Source: Flavobacterium sp. JAS
Lineage (GTDB): Bacteria > Bacteroidota > Bacteroidia > Flavobacteriales > Flavobacteriaceae
NCBI RefSeq assembly: GCF_020991455.1
Contig: NZ_JAJMOX010000002.1
Location: 186,001-250,000 of the forward strand
DNA: 64,000 nt
Reading direction: 5' to 3'
Part shown: positions 1 through 8,394 of the stretch, piece by piece
How the letters are laid out: every line of letters starts with the position of its first letter
How positions within the stretch are numbered: position 1 is the stretch's first letter
Translations under genes and position numbers: made by a program
Notes under the pieces: generated by a model
Databases searched by the model: none
Told to the model about the DNA's origin: nothing
Seen by the model: the letters and a program-made list of their open reading frames with translations, nothing else

Positions 1-1028
1 CCTATAAAAATGAAACGGGGTATAGCAATCGACCGTTTGGCTCAGGAAAATACGATTTGGCATACTTTGTAAAAGAAGGCTATATTCCTTCTAAAGATAC
101 GCTGCTGGCTAATGGATGGACGTTTAATTTTGGTGCCTCGCATACGCTGGAATTTGCTTATACATCTTATGGTGTTTCTCAATTTGCCAAAGCTTTAGGT
201 AAAAAGAAGGATTATGAAAAACTGATCAAACAGGCTGGAAATTGGAAAAATATATTTGATCCGGAAACCAAATTCATTCGTCCGAGATATGAAAACGGCA
301 AATTCATCGAAAATTTTAATCCAATGCAAGCCTGGAGAGGATTTCAGGAGGCAAATGGTTATCAATATACCTGGTATGTTCCTCAAGATCCTGCGGGATT
401 AATCAAAGTTTTAGGCTTGGATTTGTTCAACAAACGTTTGGAAACCACATTTGAAGAAAGCCAAAAATCGACTTTTGGCGGTGGAAAAGGAATTGATAGT
501 TTCTCTGGATTAGAAATGCTTTATAATCATGGAAATCAGCCCTGTTTGCATCATGCGTTCTTGTTTAATTATTCTGGAAAACCATGGTTAACGCAAAAAT
601 GGTCGCGTGCGATTTGCGATGAATTCTACGGTGCAGAACCACTTCATGGCTACGGATTTGGTCAGGATGAAGATCAGGGACAATTGGGAGCTTGGTTTGT
701 GATGGCCTCAATGGGATTGTTCGATGTTCAGGGACATGCGGCCATGAATCCAACTTTTCAATTTGGAAGCCCATTGTTTGATAAAGTGACCATCAAATTG
801 AATAAAAAATATTATAAAGGGGATGAATTAGTGATTGAAACCAAAAACAATTCGAAGAAAAACAAATATATCCAAGCAGCTTCTTTCAACGGAGAAAAAA
901 TTGAAAATGCCTGGATTGATCGCAAAAAACTAACCAACGGAGGAACTTTAATTTTTGATATGGGAGCAAATCCAAACAAAAAATGGGGCATAAAAACACC
1001 ACCACCATCGATGAGTACAAACAAATAA
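1..1028 (+). CDS. GH92 alpha-mannosidase, 5'-truncated by the window edge; general-acid Glu replaced by Gln
   Basis: The frame is open from base 3, so the gene starts before the window and only about 341 C-terminal residues are seen. They match the C-terminal catalytic half of GH92 (Ca-dependent exo-alpha-mannosidases): a HGNxP block, a GQPW-like block (SGKPW), and an EDxGQxxAW block carrying the general-base Asp (codon 672-674). At the usual general-acid position, HGNEPSHH in the complete GH92 at 5124, this protein reads HGNQPCLHH (Gln codon 537-539). As I recall, this Glu-to-Gln change occurs in GH92 enzymes that hydrolyse mannose-1-phosphate-6-mannose, whose phosphate leaving group needs no acid. 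The next gene, an unassigned glycosidase, starts 110 bp downstream. Family is certain; substrate is inferred. Confidence 0.93.
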   Translation, partial: YKNETGYSNRPFGSGKYDLAYFVKEGYIPSKDTLLANGWTFNFGASHTLEFAYTSYGVSQFAKALGKKKDYEKLIKQAGNWKNIFDPETKFIRPRYENGKFIENFNPMQAWRGFQEANGYQYTWYVPQDPAGLIKVLGLDLFNKRLETTFEESQKSTFGGGKGIDSFSGLEMLYNHGNQPCLHHAFLFNYSGKPWLTQKWSRAICDEFYGAEPLHGYGFGQDEDQGQLGAWFVMASMGLFDVQGHAAMNPTFQFGSPLFDKVTIKLNKKYYKGDELVIETKNNSKKNKYIQAASFNGEKIENAWIDRKKLTNGGTLIFDMGANPNKKWGIKTPPPSMSTNK

Positions 1029-1138
1029 ATTGATATCGGATCTGTTGGGTTTTTATAATCTTTCTGATAGCTATAAAAGGTTAAAAATTAAATCGGAGTC
1101 AATTTACAGATTTCAAAAAAAATAATATTTATCTACAG

Positions 1139-2431
1139 ATGAGAAAAATTCTTTCTTCAATAGCGGCTCTTGTATTTGCATGTACTGCTATAGCGCAACA
1201 AAAAACAGTAATTGACAAAAAATTATCGGAGCAAATTAAAAATGATCAGTACATGCCTTTTGTGAAAAACAAGGCTTTAGCAGTAATGAAAACCGGTGTT
1301 AATGCCGGAGATGGTTATCGCGAAGTATGGATTCGCGATTATAATACCTTTATTGAGCTAGCGGCACAAGTTTCTAAAAAAGAAGATATAAAAGAGAATC
1401 TTTTAGTGTTTTTTAGAATGCAGGGCGAGGATGGAAACATTATTGATGGGTACACGCCTAAAGAACAAATTGGAGCAGGAGAAACTGATTTCTCTTATTC
1501 AAAATTAGAACCAAGATATGCCGCTCATAAAAATACGGTAGAAACAGATCAGGAAACTTCATTAGTACAAGCGGTTTATAAATACATTCAATTAACAGGT
1601 GATAAATCTATTTTGGCAGAAAAAGTAGGAGATAAAACCGTTGCAAAAAGACTAGAATGGGCAATGGATTTCCTGATGAAAAATCGCTTCAGTCAGAAAT
1701 ATGGTTTAATTACCGGAGCAACAACTGCAGATTGGGGAGATGTGCAACCAGAGGAAGGTTACGGTGTAGATGTTGATGGAAATACACATGTTGCCTGCGA
1801 TATTTATGACAATGCCATGTTTATTGTAGCTTTGAATAACATAATGGAAATGATTCCGGCGACTAAAACGAAATGGAATAAAATTAAAACAGATGTAGCA
1901 AAAAATACCCGCACTTACCTTTGGGATGCTAAAAATCAAAAATATATTCCGCACTTGTATTTGAACGGATCGCCTTTTCCAGCTGATTTTGACGAGAATA
2001 ATATTTTCTATTTTGGAGGTACAACCGTTGCAATGGAAGCTGGATTGTTGACTAAAAAAGAAGTAAAAGCTTCGTTAGACGAGATGGTAAAAAGAGTAAA
2101 AGAGGCCGGAGCACCTTCTATTGGTTTAACGCTTTACCCTCCTTATCCTAATGGTTTTTTTATAAACAAAATCATGAATCCAATTTACAGTTATCAAAAC
2201 GGAGGAGACTGGACCTGGTTTGGAGCCAGAACGATTCAGCAATTAATTAAATACGGTTATGTTGAAGAAGCTTACAGAGAAGTACAACCAATGTTGAAAC
2301 GTGTGAAAGATAATAATGGTTTCTTCGAATGGTATTCTGTAAAAAATGAACCAAGAGGTTCAGGCACTTTCAGAGGCGAAGCAGGTGTTTTATATACTGC
2401 GATTGTAATGTTCGAAAATTTCAATAAATAA
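1139..2431 (+). CDS. Putative secreted (alpha/alpha)6-barrel glycoside hydrolase, family unassigned
   Basis: A 430-residue protein with a clean signal peptide (about 1-19, ending AIAQ). The body looks like a six-hairpin glycosidase: a REVWIRDYNTF block near residue 62, an ETDQETSLV block, a TTADWGDVQPEEGY block mid-protein, and NGGDWTWFGAR then GEAGVLYTA near the C-terminus. Trp/Asp/Glu-rich helix ends of this kind are typical of (alpha/alpha)6 barrels. I do not recognise the diagnostic blocks of GH125, GH76, GH15 or GH63. It sits between a GH92 and a GH3 gene. In the Xanthomonas plant N-glycan cluster a GH125 alpha-1,6-mannosidase is found with GH92 and GH3, so a mannosidase role is a guess. 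A strong terminator follows. Confidence 0.75.
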   Translation: MRKILSSIAALVFACTAIAQQKTVIDKKLSEQIKNDQYMPFVKNKALAVMKTGVNAGDGYREVWIRDYNTFIELAAQVSKKEDIKENLLVFFRMQGEDGNIIDGYTPKEQIGAGETDFSYSKLEPRYAAHKNTVETDQETSLVQAVYKYIQLTGDKSILAEKVGDKTVAKRLEWAMDFLMKNRFSQKYGLITGATTADWGDVQPEEGYGVDVDGNTHVACDIYDNAMFIVALNNIMEMIPATKTKWNKIKTDVAKNTRTYLWDAKNQKYIPHLYLNGSPFPADFDENNIFYFGGTTVAMEAGLLTKKEVKASLDEMVKRVKEAGAPSIGLTLYPPYPNGFFINKIMNPIYSYQNGGDWTWFGARTIQQLIKYGYVEEAYREVQPMLKRVKDNNGFFEWYSVKNEPRGSGTFRGEAGVLYTAIVMFENFNK

Positions 2432-2449
2432 CAGCATTTAAATAGAGGT

Positions 2450-2485
2450 GAAGTTGATTAAATAGTAAATCAACTTCGCTTTTTT
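2450..2485 (+). terminator. Rho-independent terminator after the 1139-2431 glycosidase
   Basis: Perfect 10-bp inverted repeat (2450-2459 with 2468-2477, GAAGTTGATT/AATCAACTTC), 8-nt loop, then GC and a six-T run. It closes the transcription unit that begins upstream of the window. Confidence 0.85.
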
Positions 2486-2858
2486 ATAACAAAGATTTGG
2501 TTTTTAGAATACTGTAACTTTATATTATATCCTTTGAATCCTGGTAAAATTTTGATGGGGATAGTATTTGTAGAAAAACCAATGTTTTTTCTTTCCCATA
2601 CAGGAGATGTTTCATAAGAAGCGTCTTTTTTTTTTAGAAGCTAGGGAAAGGCAATTAATAATTAAATAAAGATAATATCGAAGTAATATATAAACGCAAG
2701 TCATTATATCTTTCAATTTCTAAAAAGAATACGAATTTGATAGAAAATAGGCAAGAATGACTTTTGTCTGTTTAAGAATAGTTATTTTTAAAGTCTTGCT
2801 ATTTTTTAGTTTTAATAGTAAGCTATTTTAGTGATAATCTAATTAAAATGCATCAGTA
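2486..2858 (+). other. Non-coding leader region upstream of the GH3 gene
   Basis: 373 bp between the terminator and the GH3 start, with no credible ORF on either strand. It is AT-rich and contains the 40-bp box at 2653-2692 shared with the fucP upstream region. It presumably holds the promoter of the GH3-GH92-phosphoesterase-GH35 group. I could not fix a convincing TTTG/TAnnTTTG pair. Confidence 0.6.
2653..2692 (+). promoter_or_regulatory. 40-bp box shared with the fucP upstream region (copy 1)
   Basis: Aligned by eye without gaps to 11060-11099, 33 of 40 bases agree, including the cores TAATTAAA, TAATAT, GAA and TAATA. It lies about 165 bp upstream of the GH3 start; the other copy lies about 57 bp upstream of fucP. 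It may be the binding site of a common regulator. AT-richness makes chance similarity possible. Confidence 0.4.
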
Positions 2859-5042
2859 ATGAATTGTTTAAGAAGCTACAGGTTTGTAATAATTTTTTGT
2901 TTTGGCGTGAGCATGCTGCAAGGCCAGCAAAAAGCACTTCCTTATAAAAATCAAAATCTATCAATCGATAAAAGAGTAGAGGATTTATTGAAACAATTGA
3001 CTACCGAGGAGAAAATTTCCTTGTTAGGATTTGAAAGCAAAGCTGTGAAACGATTGGATATCCCACAATACAATTGGTGGAATGAATCTTTGCACGGAGT
3101 AGCAAGAGCAGGAAAAGCGACTGTTTTTCCGCAAGCTATTGCAATGGCAGCTTCTTTTAATGATAATTTATTGAATGAAGTAGCCAATTCCATTTCTACC
3201 GAAGCCAGAGCCAAGAATAATATGGCTATTGCCAAAGATCGCCGTTTGCAATATATGGGATTGAATTTTTGGTCACCAAATATCAATATTTTCAGAGATC
3301 CTCGTTGGGGAAGAGGGCAGGAAACTTATGGTGAAGACCCTTTTCTTACCGGAAAAATGGGAACGGCTTATGTCAAAGGATTACAGGGAACCGATCCAAG
3401 ATATATGAAAACTGCAGCTTGCGCCAAACATTTTGCCGTGCATAGCGGACCCGAGAAAACAAGACATTCTATTGATGTTATTGTAGATGAAAAAGATCTC
3501 AGAGAAACCTATTTATACGCTTTCAAAAAACTTGTTGATGCTAAAGTTGAAACAGTAATGTGCGCTTACAATAGAGTAAACTCAGAGCCTTGTTGCACTG
3601 GAAAAACATTATTAACCGATATTTTACGTAAAGAATGGAAATTCGGAGGGCATGTTGTTACTGATTGTTGGGCATTACAAGATATTTACGACAGTCATAA
3701 AACCTTACCAAACAGTGTAACTGTTGCCGCAGCCGCAATCAAAGGTGGCGTGAATATGGATTGCAGCGGATTGTTGCAAAAAGATGCCATCAATGCCCTG
3801 AATCAGAAATTGATTACTACTAAAGATATCGATAATGCATTGGCTCCAACATTGCGCACACAGTTCAAATTAGGATTTTATGATAAAGCCGAGGATAATC
3901 CGTATCGCAAATATGGGATAGACAGTATAGCGAATACATATCACAGAAGTCTTAGCCGAAAAATGGCAGAGCAAAGTATGGTTTTATTGAAAAATGGAGA
4001 AGTAGGTGAGAATAAAACAAAGTTACTGCCTTTGAAAAAAGAGAATTATAAATCGCTGATGGTGGTGGGACCAAACGCTGCTTCATTAGATGCCTTGTTA
4101 GGGAATTACCACGGAATTACAGATAAAGCTGTAAATTTTGTTGAAGGAATTGCCGGCGCTGTTGATCCCGACACTCGTATAGAATACGATATGGGCTGCG
4201 ATTTTACCGATACAACCAATTTTGGTGGGGTCTGGGCAGCTTCTATGGCCGATTTGACCATTGCTGTAATTGGTTTTACACCCGTTTATGAAGGTGAAGA
4301 AGGTGATGCTTTTCTCGCTGATGGTAAAGGTGATAGAAAAAATATGGATTTACCCGCTTCGCATATTGCGTACATCAAGGCACTTCGAAAAGGAAGTAAA
4401 AACCCTATTGTAGCGGTAATTACCGGCGGTAGTGCCGTTGATATTTCGGCAATTGAACCTTATGTTGATGCGATTGTTTTTGCCTGGTATCCAGGTGAAC
4501 AAGGCGGAACGGCTTTGGCCAATCTTCTTTTTGGAAAAGTATCTCCCTCAGGACATTTACCAGTTAGTTTTTATAAATCTTTCAGCGATTTGCCAGATTA
4601 CAGTAGTTATGCAATGGCCGGGAGAACCTACCGCTATTTTGATAAAGAAGTACAATATCCTTTTGGTTTTGGATTAAGCTATACCACTTTTGGATACAAT
4701 TGGATTCAAAAACCAGAGAATATCAAATCGACTTCTGATAAAATTTCAATGCAAATTAAAATCGAAAACACAGGAAATTATGATGGTGATGAAGTGGCTC
4801 AGGTGTATGTTGAATATCCAAATGTAGACAGAATGCCGTTGAAAGAATTGAAGGCTTTTAAACGTGTGTCAATTTCAAAAGGAAATTCTCAAACTCTTAC
4901 TTTGGAAATTCCATTAACAGAACTTCAAAAATGGGATGATACTAAAAAACAGTTTAAAATCTACGAAGGAAAATACAACCTGAAAATTGGTTCGAATTCG
5001 AGAGATACTATGTTGGAAACGAGTTTTGAAATTGTGAAGTAG
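2859..5042 (+). CDS. GH3 glycoside hydrolase (beta-glucosidase / beta-xylosidase type), exported
   Basis: A 727-residue protein with an N-terminal hydrophobic signal (about 1-22). It has the full GH3 layout: (beta/alpha)8 domain with WWNESLHGV, the KHFAVHS substrate-binding block and nucleophile Asp269 in VVTDCWA; an alpha/beta sandwich domain with AVIGFTPVYEGEEGD; and a C-terminal fibronectin-III-like domain with the DGDEVAQVYV block. It removes non-reducing-end beta-glucose or beta-xylose; the sequence alone does not say which. Beside GH92, GH35 and GH20 genes, a beta-1,2-xylosidase acting on plant N-glycan (as NixI of Xanthomonas) is an attractive but unproven option. It is the first gene of a four-gene same-strand group. 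Confidence 0.92.
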   Translation: MNCLRSYRFVIIFCFGVSMLQGQQKALPYKNQNLSIDKRVEDLLKQLTTEEKISLLGFESKAVKRLDIPQYNWWNESLHGVARAGKATVFPQAIAMAASFNDNLLNEVANSISTEARAKNNMAIAKDRRLQYMGLNFWSPNINIFRDPRWGRGQETYGEDPFLTGKMGTAYVKGLQGTDPRYMKTAACAKHFAVHSGPEKTRHSIDVIVDEKDLRETYLYAFKKLVDAKVETVMCAYNRVNSEPCCTGKTLLTDILRKEWKFGGHVVTDCWALQDIYDSHKTLPNSVTVAAAAIKGGVNMDCSGLLQKDAINALNQKLITTKDIDNALAPTLRTQFKLGFYDKAEDNPYRKYGIDSIANTYHRSLSRKMAEQSMVLLKNGEVGENKTKLLPLKKENYKSLMVVGPNAASLDALLGNYHGITDKAVNFVEGIAGAVDPDTRIEYDMGCDFTDTTNFGGVWAASMADLTIAVIGFTPVYEGEEGDAFLADGKGDRKNMDLPASHIAYIKALRKGSKNPIVAVITGGSAVDISAIEPYVDAIVFAWYPGEQGGTALANLLFGKVSPSGHLPVSFYKSFSDLPDYSSYAMAGRTYRYFDKEVQYPFGFGLSYTTFGYNWIQKPENIKSTSDKISMQIKIENTGNYDGDEVAQVYVEYPNVDRMPLKELKAFKRVSISKGNSQTLTLEIPLTELQKWDDTKKQFKIYEGKYNLKIGSNSRDTMLETSFEIVK

Positions 5043-5123
5043 GAGAATTGAGAATAAAAATAGAATAAAGAGGCAAGAGGCAAGATTTTATCGCTTTGCT
5101 CTTTTATAAAATAATAGAAGAAA

Positions 5124-7382
5124 ATGAATAAAAAATTTAAATCAGCATTTTTTGCAATTTTAGGGGTTTGTACGCTGCAATTACATAGTCAGGTTTCTAA
5201 GCAAAATTTGACGCAATATGTAGATCCTTTTATTGGGACGGGATTTCACGGACATGTCTTCATGGGAGCAAATGTGCCTTTTGGAGCGGTTCAATTAGGG
5301 CCTGTCAATATTTCACAAGGTTGGGATTGGTGCTCGGGTTATCATTATTCTGATCCAACTATTATTGGATTCTCGCACACGCATTTAAGCGGAACCGGAA
5401 TTGGTGATCTTGGCGATTTTCTTTTTATGCCCGCAGTTGGTAAAATCAATTTGAAAAAAGGAAGTGCCAAAGACATGGAAAACGGATATATTTCAGGTTT
5501 TGATCATAAAGATGAAGTGGCAAAACCAGGGTATTATTCGGTTATTTTGAAGAAAAACGGAATCAAAGCCGAAATGACTGCTTCTGAAAGAGTGGGTTTC
5601 CAGAAATATACTTTTCCGGCTTCAGATAAATCACATATCATCTTAGATTTGGTTGAAGGAATCGGTTGGGATAAAGCCGTAGATACTTACATCAGAGTAA
5701 AAAATGATACTTTGATAGAAGGCTATCGTTTTTCGAAAGGTTGGGCTGCTGATCAAAGAATTTATTTTGCAGCGATTTTGTCAAAACCAGCTAAGAAAAT
5801 CCAATTGTATAACAATACCAAAGAGATGATTAATAAAGTCGTTTTGGGTGATAGTGCAAAAGCGGTACTTCAGTTTTCGACTTCAAAAGATGAGGTAATT
5901 AAAATTAAAGTAGGAATTTCGGCAGTAAGTACTGAGAATGCTTTAATGAATATCAAAAAAGAAATTCCAGGTTGGAACTTCGAAAAAGTAGTAACAGAGG
6001 CAGATGAAAAATGGAATAAAGAGTTGAATAAGATTTCGGTAAAATCGAGTGATTTTGCCAAAATGAAAACTTTCTACACTGCTTTATATCATACAATGAT
6101 TGCGCCTTCTACTTATAATGACAGCAATGGCGATTATTATGGTTCGGATAAACAAGTGCATAAAGCAGCTGGATTTACGAATTTGACTACTTTTTCATTA
6201 TGGGATACTTATAGAGGTGCAAATCCTTTGTTTAGCTTGACACAAACCGAAAAAGTTTCAGATATTATCAATTCAATGTTGGCGATTTATCAGGAAACAG
6301 GACATCTTCCGGTTTGGCATTTAATGGGCAATGAGACCTATTGCATGCCTGGAAACAGTGCCATTCAGATTGTTGCCGATGCGTATTTAAAAGGTATTAA
6401 AGGAATTGACGGTGAATTGGCTTTCGAAGCTGTAAAAGCAACTGCCATGCAGGACGATCGCGGATTAAATTTCGTAAAAAAAATAGGCTACATTCCGGCA
6501 GATAGTTTGAGAGAATCAGTAGCAATTGGGATGGAATATGCAATCTCTGATGGTGCAATTGCGATGATGGCTAAGAAAATGGGTAAAGCTGAAGATTATA
6601 ATTATTTCTATAACCGCTCAAAAGCTTATCAGAAATATTACGACGCTTCGACCACTTTTGTGCGTGGAAAAGTGAGCGATACACAATGGAGAACACCTTT
6701 TGATCCGTTTAAATCGGCGCACATGAAAGATGATTTTGCCGAAGGAAATGCATGGCAATATACCTGGTTAGTGCCTCATGATGTTGAAGGATTGATTGCA
6801 ATGTTAGGAGGAGAAAAACCTTTTACAAAAAAACTGGATAATTTGTTTGTTGTGAAAGGCGATATGGGAGCTGAGGCTTCAAGTGATATTACAGGTTTGA
6901 TTGGGCAGTATGCGCATGGAAACGAGCCAAGTCATCATATTACATATCTATATAATTTCGTTGGACAACCTTGGAAAACTGCTGAAAAAGTACGCTATAT
7001 CGTAGATAATTTATATAGTGACAAACCAGACGGATTATGCGGAAACGAAGACGTAGGACAAATGTCGGCTTGGTATGTTTGGAGCGCAATGGGAATGTAT
7101 TGTGTAAATCCATTCAATGGGATTTATGTTTTTGGCAGTCCAACTATGGATGAATCAGTATTGAATTTGGTTGATGGAAAAAGCTTTACGGTGAAAGCTG
7201 TAAACAATAGCCAGAAAAACATTTATATCCAAAAAGCAACTTTAAATGGAAAAGCGTATGCCAAAAGTTATATCCTTCATTCAGACATTATGAAAGGCGG
7301 AGAATTGATTTTTACAATGGGAGAAAAACCGTCTAAAACCTGGGGAGTTTCTCCTAAAGACAGACCATATTCTGTAAAATAA
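5124..7382 (+). CDS. GH92 exo-alpha-mannosidase, complete and with a normal catalytic pair
   Basis: 752 residues with a signal peptide (about 1-22, ending LHSQ). The N-terminal beta-sandwich carries the family start block VDPFIGTG...HVFMGANVPFG. The catalytic domain has HGNEPSHH with general-acid Glu601 and GNEDVGQMSAW with general-base Asp643. GH92 enzymes are Ca-dependent, inverting exo-alpha-mannosidases acting on N-glycans or yeast mannan; linkage cannot be read from the sequence. It starts 81 bp after the GH3 gene and ends 24 bp before a phosphoesterase gene, so co-transcription is likely. It contrasts with the Gln-type GH92 at the start of the window. Confidence 0.95.
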   Translation: MNKKFKSAFFAILGVCTLQLHSQVSKQNLTQYVDPFIGTGFHGHVFMGANVPFGAVQLGPVNISQGWDWCSGYHYSDPTIIGFSHTHLSGTGIGDLGDFLFMPAVGKINLKKGSAKDMENGYISGFDHKDEVAKPGYYSVILKKNGIKAEMTASERVGFQKYTFPASDKSHIILDLVEGIGWDKAVDTYIRVKNDTLIEGYRFSKGWAADQRIYFAAILSKPAKKIQLYNNTKEMINKVVLGDSAKAVLQFSTSKDEVIKIKVGISAVSTENALMNIKKEIPGWNFEKVVTEADEKWNKELNKISVKSSDFAKMKTFYTALYHTMIAPSTYNDSNGDYYGSDKQVHKAAGFTNLTTFSLWDTYRGANPLFSLTQTEKVSDIINSMLAIYQETGHLPVWHLMGNETYCMPGNSAIQIVADAYLKGIKGIDGELAFEAVKATAMQDDRGLNFVKKIGYIPADSLRESVAIGMEYAISDGAIAMMAKKMGKAEDYNYFYNRSKAYQKYYDASTTFVRGKVSDTQWRTPFDPFKSAHMKDDFAEGNAWQYTWLVPHDVEGLIAMLGGEKPFTKKLDNLFVVKGDMGAEASSDITGLIGQYAHGNEPSHHITYLYNFVGQPWKTAEKVRYIVDNLYSDKPDGLCGNEDVGQMSAWYVWSAMGMYCVNPFNGIYVFGSPTMDESVLNLVDGKSFTVKAVNNSQKNIYIQKATLNGKAYAKSYILHSDIMKGGELIFTMGEKPSKTWGVSPKDRPYSVK

Positions 7383-7406
7383 TTTTTCTAATCACAAAAC
7401 CATAAA

Positions 7407-8312
7407 ATGAAAAGAAGAGAATTATTAAAATATATTGGTTTAACTGCAGGAACGGTCGCTTTGAGCGGTTCGGCATCTATAATCACTGCTGCTAAAAAAA
7501 ACACTAAATCTAAAAGAGTGTTACGTATTGCACATATCACCGATGTACACATCCGACCGGAAGAAAACGCACCGGATCGATTTGAAAAATGTTTAGAGGA
7601 AATAAAGAAACACAAAGTCGATTTTTTTCTAAATGGAGGAGATACCATTTTTGCGGCAGACTACGATAATATTACAAGAGACAGAGTAAATGAATTATGG
7701 AAAGTCTGGAGCGAAACAACCAAAGCAATAAGCGATTTTGAAATGCACAGCTGTCTTGGAAATCATGATATGTGGTGGGCAGCTCCGGATAAACAGGATT
7801 CAATGTATGGAAAAGATTATGTAGTGAAGCAACTCGGGATTCCAAATCGATATTACAGTTTTGACAAAAAAGGATGGCATTTTGTAATATTAGACAGTAA
7901 TAACGGTGGAGGTTCATTAGACGAAGAACAACGTTTGTGGTTAGAAAAAGATTTGCAGGCTATTGCTGCAGGTACACCGGTTGTTTGTATGAGTCATTTC
8001 CCTATTCTGGCCGTATGTACGCATGTTGATGGAGGAAACCACACCGATTCTAAATACATCAGCGACCTTTTCTATAAACATAAAGACAAAAAAATCACTT
8101 GTATAAGTGGGCACATTCATTTGCTTGACGAGGCTGTATATAATAATGTACATTATTACTGCAATGGCGCATTGAGCGGTTTTTGGTGGGAGCCGGGTGA
8201 TAAAGACTCTGCAGGAAAAAGCTTTTATAAGCAAACGCCTCCAGGTTATGCCATTATAGATTTGTTTGAAGACGGTTCTGTTAAGAATCAATATTTCCCC
8301 CATTCTTTTTAA
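7407..8312 (+). CDS. Calcineurin-like metallophosphoesterase with Tat-type signal
   Basis: 301 residues. The N-terminus MKRRELLKYIGLT followed by a hydrophobic stretch looks like a twin-arginine signal. The metallophosphoesterase motifs follow in order: ITDVHI (D-x-H), NGGDTIF (GD), CLGNHDMWW (GNHD), MSHFPI and SGHIHLLD (GHxH), giving a dinuclear metal site. It should therefore be an exported, folded phosphomonoesterase or phosphodiesterase. It sits 24 bp after the GH92 gene and 82 bp before GH35. With the Gln-type GH92 nearby, one possible job is removing mannose-6-phosphate exposed on phosphomannan; this is speculation from context. Confidence 0.88.
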   Translation: MKRRELLKYIGLTAGTVALSGSASIITAAKKNTKSKRVLRIAHITDVHIRPEENAPDRFEKCLEEIKKHKVDFFLNGGDTIFAADYDNITRDRVNELWKVWSETTKAISDFEMHSCLGNHDMWWAAPDKQDSMYGKDYVVKQLGIPNRYYSFDKKGWHFVILDSNNGGGSLDEEQRLWLEKDLQAIAAGTPVVCMSHFPILAVCTHVDGGNHTDSKYISDLFYKHKDKKITCISGHIHLLDEAVYNNVHYYCNGALSGFWWEPGDKDSAGKSFYKQTPPGYAIIDLFEDGSVKNQYFPHSF

Positions 8313-8394
8313 ATAACATAGAACTCGGAATTTTTAATCATTACCAGGCTGGATTTATATATTTAATTCAAGTTGCCAATTTAAAATATAAATA

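Noticed and set aside
1139..2431. Assignment of the 430-residue glycosidase to GH125
   Set aside because: Genome context suggested it, but the family blocks I remember (MWLRDS, the DSLCYPI-type block) are not present.
5043..5123. Hairpin between the GH3 and GH92 genes as a terminator
   Set aside because: The AAAGAGGCAAG/CTTTGCTCTTT pairing is imperfect and the genes are only 81 bp apart, so read-through is more likely.
7388..8303. Frames antisense to the metallophosphoesterase gene
   Set aside because: The + strand protein has all the metal-binding motifs; the - strand frames have no protein features.
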